Source: Alphaproteobacteria bacterium UBA830 (GTDB lineage Bacteria; Pseudomonadota; Alphaproteobacteria; MPNO01; UBA830). From it: DNA of 36,288 nucleotides. The notes below the pieces were generated by a model. The model was not told the origin of the DNA. It did no database searches and was given only the letters and a program-made list of their open reading frames with translations. The stretch's first letter is position 1, and every line of letters begins with the position of its first letter. The stretch spans positions 1 to 36,288 of the forward strand of contig CAJIYX010000172.1 of assembly GCA_905181725.1 (NCBI GenBank). The letters run 5' to 3'. This document shows positions 1 through 9,443 of the stretch, one piece after another. A program made the position numbers and the translations under genes.

Positions 1-24
1 GAGGGCCGGTTTGGAAGGAATGAT

Positions 25-957
25 ATGGATACGCTGACCGGAATGAGGCTGTTCAACAAAGTCGCGGAGACCGGCAGTTTCTCTGCGGCAGGCAGGGCGA
101 TCGGCCTAGCGCCGTCTTCGGTATCGCGCCAGATAAGCGCGCTCGAAGACCAACTCGGCACGCGCCTGTTCAACCGGACCACCCGCAAGCTTCACCTGAC
201 CGAGGCCGGCGAAATCTACCGCGGACATACCGAACGGATCATTTCCGACATCGAAGAGGCCAATGCGGCCGTCACCGAGTTGCAGGATGAGCCGCGCGGT
301 ACTCTGCGGATTAATATCCCGGTTGTTTTCGGGCGTCGTTATATCGCAACGACCCTGCCTGAATTCCTGGAACTCTATCCTGAACTCTCGGTCGAATTGC
401 AGGTGACGGATCATTATGTGGATCTGATCGAGGAGGGCGCGGACCTCGCCATTCGCGTCGGCGGGCTTACAAATACGAGCTTTATTGCCCGCAAGCTCAG
501 TGGCATCCAGCGGTTGCTGGTTGCCAGTCCGGCCTATATCGCCAAACACGATGCGCCCGAAACGCCCGAAGATCTGATGGACCACAATTGTTTCCAGTTC
601 CGCGTCAATCCGGGTGAAAGTCACTGGGACCTTGAAAACAAGAAGACGGGCAAGGTGACCGATATCAGCGTTCAGGGAAATCTGCGGTCCAACAATGTCG
701 AAGCGGTGAACGCGGCGATGCTGAACGGTGGTGGCATTGCGTTGCTGCCGTCCTGGGTTGTCGGCAAGGATATCCAGCGCGGCGACGCCACCGTGTTGCT
801 GCCCGATTATCACGCCAAGGCACGGCACACGGATTCTGCCGTTTACGCAGTCTACCCCTATACACGGAACGTGTCGGCCAAGGTGCGGGCCTACATTGAT
901 TTCATCGCAGATAAATTCAAGACCGAACCCGATTTCCGGATGGATGACGGCGACTAG
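25..957 (+). CDS. LysR-family transcriptional regulator
   Basis: A 310-residue DNA-binding regulator of usual LysR length. The N-terminal winged helix-turn-helix spans about residues 1-60, including FSAAGRAIGLAPSSVSRQI, followed by the LysR substrate-binding fold with phrases such as LRINIPVVFGRRYI and NGGGIALLPSWVV. The ATG is preceded by GGAAGGAATGAT, a good ribosome binding site. It resembles the CrgA-like LysR group common in Proteobacteria. It reads toward the flavin monooxygenase gene at 1095, 137 bases downstream. It may control that gene or one left of the window; this is inference, since LysR targets are most often divergent genes and the left flank is missing. The effector is unknown. 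Confidence 0.93.
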   Translation: MDTLTGMRLFNKVAETGSFSAAGRAIGLAPSSVSRQISALEDQLGTRLFNRTTRKLHLTEAGEIYRGHTERIISDIEEANAAVTELQDEPRGTLRINIPVVFGRRYIATTLPEFLELYPELSVELQVTDHYVDLIEEGADLAIRVGGLTNTSFIARKLSGIQRLLVASPAYIAKHDAPETPEDLMDHNCFQFRVNPGESHWDLENKKTGKVTDISVQGNLRSNNVEAVNAAMLNGGGIALLPSWVVGKDIQRGDATVLLPDYHAKARHTDSAVYAVYPYTRNVSAKVRAYIDFIADKFKTEPDFRMDDGD

Positions 958-1009
958 GCGGACGGGACCAGGCGGGCGCGACTGGGCAGGCGCGACTAGA
1001 CGGACGGGA
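950..1009. repeat. short imperfect direct repeat at the LysR stop
   Basis: GCGACTAGGCGGACGGGA (950-967) recurs as GCGACTAGACGGACGGGA (992-1009), 17 of 18 identical, with a further GCGCGACTGGGC partial copy between them. The first copy contains the LysR stop codon. This looks like a small local duplication; no function is evident. Confidence 0.45.
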
Positions 1010-1094
1010 TTGTTTCGCCGCGCACCGCCTGATAGCGTTTGGCAAAATTAAGCCGTGCGCGATTTCCGCGGACGACCAGTCGAGGGAACTGACC

Positions 1095-2312
1095 ATGCCG
1101 GATACGATTGAAAGAGCCACTTCGGAAATAGCGTCGCCGGAAGAGCTGGTGCGCCGGGCGCAGGCGCTGGTGCCGATGATCCGGGATGCTCAGGAAGAAA
1201 CCGAGGCGAGCGGGCGGGTATCCGCAGAGATCTTCGGTGCGATCCGCGATCAGGAAATCTTCAAGATACTGTTGCCCAAGCGCTATGGTGGGTTTGAGTA
1301 TGGGCTCGATACGTTTGCCGAGGTCGGGTTCGAGATCGCACGCGGTTGCGGCTCGGTCGGCTGGGTCAATTCGGTGACCGCGATGTATCACGTGTTTCTC
1401 GGCATGTACCCCGAACAGGCGCAGGATGATGTCTGGGGCGAAGACGCAGGCGCCGTGGTTGCCGCGTCGTTTACACCCACTGGCACGGTGACGGCGGTCA
1501 AAGGCGGCTACAGCCTGACCGGAAAGTGGATGTTCTGCTCCGGCATCGATAACTGTGCCTGGACGATTGTCGGCGTCACGATCCCGGCCACAAGCGACGA
1601 TGAGCCCGAAGGAAAGGCCTACGCGCTGGTGCGAACATCCGAATTTGAAATGGAGAATAACTGGAACGTTGTCGGTCTTTCCGGCACCGGGTCCAAGAAC
1701 ATTCAATGTGACGATCTGTTCGTCCCCGAACATAGATTTCTGCCGATCGAAGATACCATGTCCGGCAAACCGCCGGGCGCGGCGGTCAATGACGGGCCGC
1801 TGTATCGCATTCCGCTTTTTGCTGCGATGTCGTGCAGCCTGGTCGCGCCGATCATGGGGATGGCGCAGGGCGCAATTGACGAATTTATTGAACGGACCAA
1901 AGGCCGGACCACGCGGGGCGCGGCATTGTCTAAACCCGCACCGATGGCGGCGTTACCGGGAATTCAGCTCAAGCTGGGCGAGGCAATGGCTGCGGTCGAT
2001 GCGGCTCGCCTGCTGGTTGACCGTGATCTGAAAGACATCATGGAGACGGTGTCGTCGGGCCGTGAGCTCACGATTGATCAGCGCGCCCGCAATAAGGGTG
2101 ACTGGGGCTATGCGGCAAGGCTTTCGGTGCAGGCGGTGGACGCTATCTTTGCCGCCGGCGGCGGCGGTGCGCTATTCAAAACGGCGCGCATCCAGCGCTA
2201 CTGGCGCGATACCCACGCCGGTTCAGCCCATATCAGCATGAACTGGGATGCGGTCGGTGCGCTTTACGGGCGGGTGACGCTCGGGCTGCCGTCAGGACCA
2301 GCTCAGTTCTGA
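1095..2312 (+). CDS. acyl-CoA-dehydrogenase-fold flavin-dependent monooxygenase (HsaA/HpaH/DszC-like oxygenase component)
   Basis: A 405-residue protein with the acyl-CoA dehydrogenase fold: N-terminal helical domain (about 10-120), beta domain with LTGKWMFCSGIDNCAW (about 140-155), and a C-terminal helical domain ending in RYWRDTHAGSAHISMNWD. That ending is typical of group D two-component flavin monooxygenases such as HsaA or DszC rather than true dehydrogenases. Such enzymes use reduced flavin from a separate reductase to hydroxylate phenols or related substrates; no reductase gene is visible here. The ATG follows GAGGGAACTGACC. It lies downstream of the LysR gene on the same strand. The family is fairly secure; the substrate is unknown. 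Confidence 0.85.
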   Translation: MPDTIERATSEIASPEELVRRAQALVPMIRDAQEETEASGRVSAEIFGAIRDQEIFKILLPKRYGGFEYGLDTFAEVGFEIARGCGSVGWVNSVTAMYHVFLGMYPEQAQDDVWGEDAGAVVAASFTPTGTVTAVKGGYSLTGKWMFCSGIDNCAWTIVGVTIPATSDDEPEGKAYALVRTSEFEMENNWNVVGLSGTGSKNIQCDDLFVPEHRFLPIEDTMSGKPPGAAVNDGPLYRIPLFAAMSCSLVAPIMGMAQGAIDEFIERTKGRTTRGAALSKPAPMAALPGIQLKLGEAMAAVDAARLLVDRDLKDIMETVSSGRELTIDQRARNKGDWGYAARLSVQAVDAIFAAGGGGALFKTARIQRYWRDTHAGSAHISMNWDAVGALYGRVTLGLPSGPAQF

Positions 2313-2337
2313 CGGCAGCCGGTTAAGTCACGGTGCG

Positions 2338-3995
2338 CTATTCCGCAGCGATGGTTTCTGGACCCAGGGCCGGGTCTGGACCTTTAACGGCGCTCGGGTC
2401 CTCCCGCAGGGATTTTATGAGCCCACAGGTCATCACGATCATGATGATACTGACGGGTAGGGCTGCTGCTATCGCCGCGGTTTGTAGGGCTTTTAGACCG
2501 CCCGCAAGAAGGAGTACGACGGCAACGAAGCCTTCGCCCAGCCCCCAGATGATGAGTAACCTTACCGGCGGATTGTCGTCACCCATCGACAGCATCGTGG
2601 TGATCACCAGCGTGCCGGAATCCGACGATGTGATGAACCATGTTGCCAGCAGAAGGGTTGCCAGGGCCGACATTGCCCAGTTGAGCCAGAAAATATCGGT
2701 GACCCGCTCGATCGTGCCGAATAGCGGATTGGGCAGATTCCATGCTCTGACGATGTCCGGTACCCCGGCGGTGCCGACGCCGCCGGCGGCGTTAAGCTCC
2801 ATGTGGAGCGCGCTGCCGCCGAATATGCAGAGCCAGAAAAAGGCGATCGTGGTGGGAACGAACATGGCCCCGACCATGAATTCGCGGATTGTCCGGCCGC
2901 GCGAAATACGCGCGATGAACATACCGACGAAGGATGCCCAGGAAATCCACCAGCCCCAGTAGAAGGTGGTCCAGCCACCTTGCCAGGCGTTGTCTCCCGG
3001 TGTTGCCGCTGTCGAGAAGCCCATCGGAATAACGTTCCAAAGGTAGTCGCCGATGCTGGTGATGAAAAAGCCCATCAACCGCTGGGTCGGCCCGCCAAAC
3101 AGGAAGAAGGGGACCAGCACGTTGCTGAGATAGATATTCCATTGAGAGATGATACGGATGCCGTTGCCGACGCCGGAAACTGCCGACGCGGTTGCAACCA
3201 CGGAGATACAACCGATCAGAATGACCTGGGTGGTTTCCCCGGGGTCAATCCCGAACAGAACGTTCAGCCCCACGGCCATCTGGCTGACACCGAGACCAAG
3301 CGATGTTGCGACACTGAAGACCGTACCGAACACAGCCAGCAGATCGACCGCGTGCCTGATCGGGCCGTAAATCCGGTCGCCGATCACGGGATAAAGCGCG
3401 GAGCGCAGCGTGAAGGGCAGTTTCTTGCGGAAACCGAAATAGGCGAGACAAAGCCCGACGATCACGTAGATCGATCAGCCATGAAAAACCCAATGGGAAT
3501 AGGTTACCCGCATCGCATGGGTGGCACGCTGCTGGGTCAGTTCGGTGACGCCAGCGTGATCCGCGAGCGGATTGTTCGGGTATTTCCAGGCCATCGAGTT
3601 ATCGAAGTAGAACATCGGCTCGGCGATGGAGAAAAACAGCAGGCCAATGCCGACGCCGGCGGAAAACAGCATCGCGAACCAGGAGAAGTTCGAAAATTCA
3701 GGACGTGAATCGTCGTCGCCGAGCCGCAGGTTGCCGAAGCGGCTGAACATCAGGCACAGGCAGATGAACAACATGAACGTGACGGCACCGATGCAGCACC
3801 AGGCGAGGGTTGTCTCTATCCAGCTGCGGACGGCGGAATTATGTCATTCGCGAGTTCGACGTTAAGGGCGGTGAAGACAACGAACGCCAGAACCATCCCC
3901 TTGGACGCCAGCCACATGCCGCTGTGTACCCCGCTGAAAAACCCGCTTTCTGAAACGGTTGCCCGTTCTTTTTTGCCACTGCCAAATAAATTCAT
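2338..3995 (-). pseudogene. BCCT-family (betaine/carnitine/choline) transporter, disrupted by a frameshift and an in-frame TGA
   Basis: Three adjoining segments form one BCCT transporter of about 545 residues. The first (3995 to about 3835) starts MNLFGSGKKER and ends after NVELANDI. About one base is missing near 3830-3838, after which the frame continues AVRSWIETTLAW and through FAMLFSAGVGIGLLFFSIAEP. At 3475-3477 a TGA interrupts VFHG-stop-SIYVIVGL, where BCCT proteins normally carry Trp. The remainder holds the usual core, including GDRIYGPI and ITSSDSGTLVITTML, and ends near a PDPALGPETIAAE tail. BCCT carriers import quaternary ammonium osmolytes using ion gradients. With both a frameshift and a nonsense codon the gene is probably dead, although residue conservation is good and decay looks recent. 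Confidence 0.88.
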
Positions 3996-4010
3996 AGCCC
4001 GGTGCCCCAA

Positions 4011-4481
4011 TCTTTTGCCCCAAAGCCACAGTGTTCGGCCGCCCTGGAAGGATTGTTTTGTGCTTTGAAGAGCCTGGGCGAACCGATGCGGTTATCGGTC
4101 CGATTTGCGAATTGATCGCAGCATTGTCCGTAGGCGGACAGATCAGGAAACGGGGAGCGGTGGGTAGGTTACTTTTGGGCCCACCAACATTACCCCGGCG
4201 CGACCACCGCGTGCGACGGTCGCTCAAAGCCTCTAAGTTTGTATCCTAACCATACGGGGCAATCGGTCAGGTAAACCGACGGGCATGATGCCGTTTTTGT
4301 CGGGAACGTTGTTGGCGTGCAGCGACGCAAGCATTGTCGGAATTCTTTGCACTTTCCGATCTGTTACATGGGCGTAAAATTGTAAGCCATTAAATATAAG
4401 TGAATGTTTTTGTTGGCACTAAAATTTCTCCTATATTTATGCGGTTCATTCTTTTTAGAAGTTTAGTGCTATGATCCTTAG
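4011..4481. other. intergenic region with AT-rich segment, no gene recognised
   Basis: Between the divergently arranged BCCT and PEP-CTERM pseudogenes. The first 370 bases have ordinary composition and no open frame that resembles a known protein. The last hundred bases (about 4378-4470) are clearly AT-rich and should hold the promoter of the PEP-CTERM gene, including the sigma-54-like element reported separately. Confidence 0.5.
4414..4429 (+). promoter_or_regulatory. possible sigma-54 (-24/-12) promoter, weak -12
   Basis: TGGCACT, four bases, then TTTCT matches the spacing of the sigma-54 consensus (TGGCACG-N4-TTGCA). The -24 half is good; the -12 half has lost the key G of GC. It lies about 55 bases before the TTG start of the PEP-CTERM gene. 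PEP-CTERM genes in other bacteria are known to be controlled by RpoN with PrsK/PrsR, which makes the placement plausible. A chance match is possible. Confidence 0.3.
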
Positions 4482-5246
4482 TTGACCCCCCAGTTTTTAA
4501 AATCTTCCCTGTTGGGACTCGGCCTTGCCGCCGCCCTAAGCATTTCCGCACAGGCCGGTCCGCTTGATCTGAATACCTGGGCGGATGAACCTGCCGGCAC
4601 AGGTACCTGGACGGTCGACGGCGTTGGGGGAGATTTCGTTGATCAGAGCAGGAATGGCGCGCCTACTTTTTTTCGCGGCAATCTGTCTGCGCTCAGCCAG
4701 ACACTGACGTCTAAAATTGAAGTGCGCACCACCGGCGACGACGACTTCATCGGTTTTGCCATCGGTTTTGATGCAGGCGATGCAAACAGCGCCTCTGCCG
4801 ATTACCTGCTGCTTGACTGGAAACAGGGCGATCAGTCACCTGCCGCCGATGGGCTTGCTCTATCCCGGGGAACTGGCCTCAGAACCAGCAACAATGATTT
4901 TTGGCAGCATGTGAACTCGGTCGAATAATTGGCGCACGCCACCAATCTTGGCAGCACAGGCTGGGCTGACAATACAGAGTATGAATTCACGATCAATTTC
5001 ACCGCCCACGGCCTCCAGGTGCTGGTCGACGGTGTCGAGGGATTCAACTTTCTTGCGACGGATGTTGGCGATGCTTCCGCCTTTAACGGCGGCAATTTTG
5101 CGTTCTACAATTATTCGCAGGGCAGTGTTCGATACAGCGCGGTGACGCAGGAGGTTTTCGCGGTGCCCGAGCCTCGCACGCTGGCCATTATCGGACTGGG
5201 CCTGATTAGCTTTGGTGTCGTAAGGGGCAGGGCACCTACCCGCTAG
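4482..5246 (+). pseudogene. PEP-CTERM sorting-domain protein with thrombospondin-C-like domain, interrupted by in-frame TAA
   Basis: One frame of 254 codons broken by TAA at 4926-4928. The start is a TTG with no clear ribosome binding site. Residues 1-25 form a signal peptide (LLGLGLAAALSISAQAG). The body resembles the thrombospondin C-terminal/lectin-like beta fold: DDDFIGFAIGFDAGD and LLLDWKQGDQ before the stop, YEFTINFTAHGLQVLVDG after it. The C-terminus VPEPRTLAIIGLGLISFG followed by Arg-rich residues is a textbook PEP-CTERM sorting signal, recognised and cleaved by exosortase during export. No exosortase or EPS gene is in this window. The stop is likely a mutated Gln codon (CAA to TAA). 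Readthrough would be needed for a sortable product, so it is called a pseudogene. Confidence 0.82.
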
Positions 5247-5263
5247 GCGCAGGGCACCCTGAA

Positions 5264-6787
5264 TTATTCAGCCAGTTCCCTTAGATCAGTCTTGAGCACC
5301 TTGCCGTAATTGTTTTTCGGCAGGGCGTCGATCATCCGGTATGCCTTGGGGCGTTTGAAGCGGGCAATATGTTCGAGACATAACGCGTCGAGTTCCACTT
5401 CCCGCACATCGGCGCCAGCTTTCGGTACCACGAAAGCGACAATTTCCTCGCCCCAGTCGGGGTGGGGGCGGCCTATAACGGAGCATTCGAGCACGCCGTT
5501 ATGGCGCAGCAGGACTTCCTCAACCTCGCGAGGATAGACGTTTGAGCCGCCGGAGATAATCACGTCCTTGGAGCGGTCTTTGAGGGTCAGAAAGCCGGCA
5601 CCGTCCAGCGCACCCATGTCGCCGGTATGAAGCCAGCCGCCGCGAAGGGATGCGGCGCTGGCTTCCGGGTTCTGCCAGTAACCCTTCATGACCACATCGC
5701 CGCGGACAAGTATTTCGCCGATCTCGCCCAGCGGCAGGTCGTTGTCGTCCTCGTCGGCAATCCGCACCTCCACGCCCTTTTGGGCCGGACCGACCGAGGC
5801 AAGCCGGTCGTGATAGTGCGGGTGATCGCGGTCCATGTGAACGGCGCGGGAAAGTGCTGTGATGGTCATCGGAGACTCGCCCTGGCCGTATATCTGCACC
5901 AGCTTCGGGCCCAGCAGGTCGAGCGCTTTCAGGCAGTCTTCGGCATACATCGGCGCGCCGCCATAAACGATGGTCTTCAGATTGGATGTGTCGGCCGCGG
6001 CCAGGCCCGGCGCGTTGATCAGCCGGGTGACCATCGTCGGTGCGAAAAAGAACGTCGACCCTTTCCAGACAGTGAGCAGGTCAAAGATTTCATCCGGGTC
6101 GAACCCGCTGGAGGCCGGCACCACCTGGCAAGCGCCCCGTTCGACATGGGGCAGCATGTACAGTCCCGATCCGTGGCTATAGGGAGCAGCGTGAATGACG
6201 CAGTCTCGCGACTGGATATCGTCGACATTGGCGAAATAGGCGTCGTTCATTGCCCGCAGGTTCTTGTGCGTCAGCATCGCGCCTTTGGGGCGCCCGGTCG
6301 TACCCGAGGTATAGAACAGCCAGGCGAGATCGTCGGCGTGAACATCGGCGATGGCAACCGGTTCCGCTGACAGCATTTCGCGGTACCGGGCCGAACCGGC
6401 AATGACGATATGTTCCAGTGTCGGCACGTCTTTTGCCGCGTCCGCGATCCCGGCCGCCATGTCTTCGCTGACGAAGCATATCTTCGCGCCGGAATTCTCA
6501 AGGATATAGGCGAACTCCCGCGGATGCAGGCGGGCATTCATCGGCACGGCCGCGAGCCCTGCATGCCAGGCGCCGAACATGATTTCCGAATATTCGGGTG
6601 CATTCTTCATGGCGATGGCGACACGATCGCCTGGTGTCAGCTCGGGAATGCCGGTAAGGGCGCCGGCAAGCCGGGCCGAGTGCTCAGCATGTTCGGCATA
6701 GGTTGCAATGACCGTATAACCTAGGGCAAGTGCCGGAGTGTCGGGGGTGGTCTGGGCCGCACGGGCCAGGAGACTAGCAAGGTTCAT
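5264..6787 (-). CDS. AMP-binding acyl-CoA synthetase/ligase
   Basis: An ATP-dependent acid:CoA ligase of 507 residues from the chosen ATG at 6787 (MNLASLLARA, the usual start of these ligases; an upstream extension adds unlikely residues). Motifs are complete: P-loop YTSGTTGRPKG (about 159-169), YGQGES, LHTGDMG, KDVIISGGSNVYPREVE at the C-domain hinge, and the C-terminal KNNYGKVLK with the adenylating Lys near 496. It converts a carboxylic acid to its CoA thioester via an acyl-AMP. Its end converges on the PEP-CTERM pseudogene with only 17 bases between. Together with the thiolase and acyl-CoA dehydrogenase nearby it suggests CoA-dependent acid catabolism. Substrate specificity cannot be read. 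Confidence 0.93.
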   Translation of the reverse strand: MNLASLLARAAQTTPDTPALALGYTVIATYAEHAEHSARLAGALTGIPELTPGDRVAIAMKNAPEYSEIMFGAWHAGLAAVPMNARLHPREFAYILENSGAKICFVSEDMAAGIADAAKDVPTLEHIVIAGSARYREMLSAEPVAIADVHADDLAWLFYTSGTTGRPKGAMLTHKNLRAMNDAYFANVDDIQSRDCVIHAAPYSHGSGLYMLPHVERGACQVVPASSGFDPDEIFDLLTVWKGSTFFFAPTMVTRLINAPGLAAADTSNLKTIVYGGAPMYAEDCLKALDLLGPKLVQIYGQGESPMTITALSRAVHMDRDHPHYHDRLASVGPAQKGVEVRIADEDDNDLPLGEIGEILVRGDVVMKGYWQNPEASAASLRGGWLHTGDMGALDGAGFLTLKDRSKDVIISGGSNVYPREVEEVLLRHNGVLECSVIGRPHPDWGEEIVAFVVPKAGADVREVELDALCLEHIARFKRPKAYRMIDALPKNNYGKVLKTDLRELAE

Positions 6788-6944
6788 AAACGGTTTTGTA
6801 GCATCGCTGCCGCAAACTTGGGAGCCCTGCACCTGCAAGATCCACACTTGCGAGAATTTGAATGCTATATTGGTATTGTAGCTTCCGGGTAGGCGTCCGG
6901 ACCCTGTATGCGTTCATTTGCGGGCAGAAGGTGACAATTTTTCG

Positions 6945-8075
6945 ATGAAGCGGATTGTGCCAGTAATCATAGCGGCAGCGGTGCTTGCCCTTGCGGCATC
7001 TGCCGCCGCACAGGCGCCTGTCGCCGGCTCCGGCGCGCCGCGGGCGCTCGATCCGCTGGCGCAATCGCCGAAAACCGTTATCGACGCTGTGTCCAAGGTC
7101 ATGTCCAATCGCGCCGATAAAACGCCTTTTCTGTCGATCAAGGCCTGTTTTCGGCAATCTCGGGTGCAGATAGCTTTGCGCCGGTCCTGCAGCTTTCGGC
7201 TGGAGAGTTACGAGCTCTAGATGCTACAGAAATATCCTGATATGTTTAAAGGATTGCCGCTGCTTGAAGTGTATATCCGACTGGTCGAACTTTCTGACGA
7301 ACCGGATCGACTCAGCCTTCGCAAGGATCTGTTCGTGCTTCGCGGCATCGTATCGCGGATCGATGAAGCCCGCAGGTTCCGGGTGATCAAGGAATGTTTC
7401 AGCAATGCCGGGCCCCAGCCGGCGATCCATTAGATATGTACGCAGCAGCTCGATGCCTTTCAGGCGGAACTGTTAGGGACCCGCGGAATAGAGCTTCGCG
7501 ATATCAGGCCAGCGGCGATCAAGCGGCGCCTGTTGTCGGTTGCGAAGTCGGATCAGGTTGGCTTTATCGCGGGCGGTGCCTCGGCATTCGATTCACTGCG
7601 CAATATCCGCAAGGAGCAGCAGCGAAAGAAAACGTCGGCGATAACCGCACCGGTCAAGGCGAATCCGTATTACTATCCCGTACCCACGGGCGGGCGGGCA
7701 CGGCCAATTGCGGGGCAGCTTGCCGATCCAGGGGTGTGTATCTGTACGTTTAAACGCCGCTTCGCGGGCTCCAGCGCGTCGCTGAGCCGCCGCCCGGTCC
7801 GCGTGGCCTCCAGGCAGTGCGGGGCCGCCGTGCGGTTCCGGGTCGGTGATCTGAATGGCGGGCGTCTGAGGCACCGCGACTGGGTAACCTTTCGGGCCGT
7901 GTATAACGGCTACCTGTCCATGAACCGCGACGGCATTGTCTATGCCAATCGCGAACGTGCGGGCAAATCGGAAAAGTTCCGGCTGATGCGCGCCGTCAAT
8001 CGGCCGGGGCTGATCCGGGCGGGAGAATTATTCGTGCTGGTATCGGCCCGTGCGTTTTCGTCGTCCCCGATCTAA
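6945..8075 (+). pseudogene. exported protein with fascin-like beta-trefoil C-terminus, broken by stops and frameshifts
   Basis: The ATG at 6945 begins a clear signal peptide (MKRIVPVIIAAAVLALAAS, Ala-rich cleavage region). The same frame then meets TAG at 7218-7220 and TAG at 7431-7433 and continues to a TGA-free end at 8075. Between about 7148 and 7235 another frame (ISGADSFAPVLQLSAGELR) reads better, implying two compensating indels. The C-terminal part (WVTFRAVYNGYLSMNRDG, VYANRERAG, EKFRLMRA) resembles the repeat of fascin-like/actin-cross-linking beta-trefoil domains, often found in exported bacterial proteins. The full-length relative is not recognised. It is divergent from the ligase across 157 bases. 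Certainly degraded; the domain call is tentative. Confidence 0.6.
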
Positions 8076-8142
8076 AAACCGGCCGGCTCAAGGCGACGAA
8101 GTAAACGCCCGCCGCCCATGAATACTTCGTGCTGACGCCGAA

Positions 8143-9309
8143 TTAGCGCACAGCTTCGAGGATCGACGCGTAATTGGCGACGGCCGAGCCACCCATGTTG
8201 AACACGCCGGCAATCTCCGCGCCGTCAATCTGAAGAGGCCCCGCATCGCCACGGGCCTGCATGGCGGCCATGACATGCATCGATATACCGGTTGCGCCGA
8301 TGGGATGACCTTTCGATTTCAGGCCGCCCGACGGGTTGACTGGCAGCTTGCCTTGCTTGGTGCTCCAGCCCTCGGCGATCACCCGCGCGCCGTCGCCTTT
8401 TTCGGCGAGGCCCATCGCTTCGTAGATCAGCAGTTCGGCTGTGGTGAAACAGTCATGCACCTCTACGATATCGAGGTCAGCGACGCTGATCTTGGCGCGC
8501 TCGTAAACCTGCTGCCAGGCCATCGCCGCGCCTTCGAACTGGGTGACATCGCGCCTCGACATGGGCAGGAAATCGTTCACATGGGCGGTCGCGCGGAATA
8601 GCACGGCCTTGTCCATGCCCATGGCGGTTTCTATGTCGGCCAGCACGACCGCGGCGGCACCGTCGGTGACGGGGGAGCAGTCGGAGCGTTTGAGATGGCC
8701 GGAGACATACGGGTTCCGGTCGGATTCAGTGCGGCAGAAATCGTAGCCCAGGTCTTTCTGGAAATGGGCCAGCGGATTGATTGCGCCATTAGCATGGTTC
8801 TTCGCCGCGATCTGCGCCAGCGCGTCGGACTGATCACCATATTTCTGGAAATAGCTGTCGGTGATGCGGGCAAAGATATCGACGAAGGAGCCGTTCTCGC
8901 CGCCTTCTTCCTTGAAATAGCTCGCCTTGGTCAGGACTTCGCCAATGGAGGCGCCTGAAATCTCGGTCATCTTCTCGACGCCGACACAAAGCACGATGCG
9001 CGCCTTTTTGGCGGCGATAGAATTCAATCCCTGATGAATGGCAGCAGAACCGGTCGCGCAGGCATTTTCGACCCTGGTTGCTGGTTTGAAACGGAGGTCC
9101 TTGTGAGCCTGAAGCACCAGCGATGCCGGAAAGTCCTGCATCACGAAACCGCCGTTGAAATGTCCGATATAGATCTCGTTCACATCGGCGGGGGCGACCT
9201 TGGCATCAACCAGCGCCTCGGTGACCGCGTCGACGATCAGCGTTTCAAGCTCAACACCTTCATGCTTGCCGAATTTGGTATGGGCCCAGCCCACGATGCA
9301 ACCGGTCAT
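8143..9309 (-). CDS. thiolase (acetyl-CoA acetyltransferase, SCP-x-like)
   Basis: A 388-residue thiolase from the ATG at 9309, chosen because GAGGAATTCGTC precedes it and MTGCIVGWAHTKFG is the family's usual N-terminus. Catalytic features are Cys84 in NACATGSAAIH, the HDCFTTAE motif, and GGLKSKGHPIGATG near the C-terminus. The last glycine-rich motif reads FNMGGSAVANY, without the Cys of classic thiolase I/II, as in SCP-2/SCP-x-type thiolases. It probably cleaves a 3-ketoacyl-CoA with CoA, though some relatives act on steroid side chains or have other roles. It is divergently transcribed from the acyl-CoA dehydrogenase gene with 134 bases between, probably a shared control region. Confidence 0.93.
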   Translation of the reverse strand: MTGCIVGWAHTKFGKHEGVELETLIVDAVTEALVDAKVAPADVNEIYIGHFNGGFVMQDFPASLVLQAHKDLRFKPATRVENACATGSAAIHQGLNSIAAKKARIVLCVGVEKMTEISGASIGEVLTKASYFKEEGGENGSFVDIFARITDSYFQKYGDQSDALAQIAAKNHANGAINPLAHFQKDLGYDFCRTESDRNPYVSGHLKRSDCSPVTDGAAAVVLADIETAMGMDKAVLFRATAHVNDFLPMSRRDVTQFEGAAMAWQQVYERAKISVADLDIVEVHDCFTTAELLIYEAMGLAEKGDGARVIAEGWSTKQGKLPVNPSGGLKSKGHPIGATGISMHVMAAMQARGDAGPLQIDGAEIAGVFNMGGSAVANYASILEAVR

Positions 9310-9443
9310 GACGAATTCCTCATTGATGATCTTATCCGCCAATTTGGCAGGAACCGGGAAGCGGTCAAGCACCGGGGATGGAAGATTCGCCGGACCGCGA
9401 TCATGGTGCGCAACATCTCCGGTGTTTCGTAAGGATTTCTAAA

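Noticed and set aside
2803..3708. Plus-strand open frame of 301 codons
   Set aside because: It is antisense to the BCCT transporter remains; the product is charged, low-complexity and unlike any family.
5627..6370. Plus-strand open frame of 247 codons
   Set aside because: It is antisense to the acyl-CoA ligase, which is intact with complete motifs.
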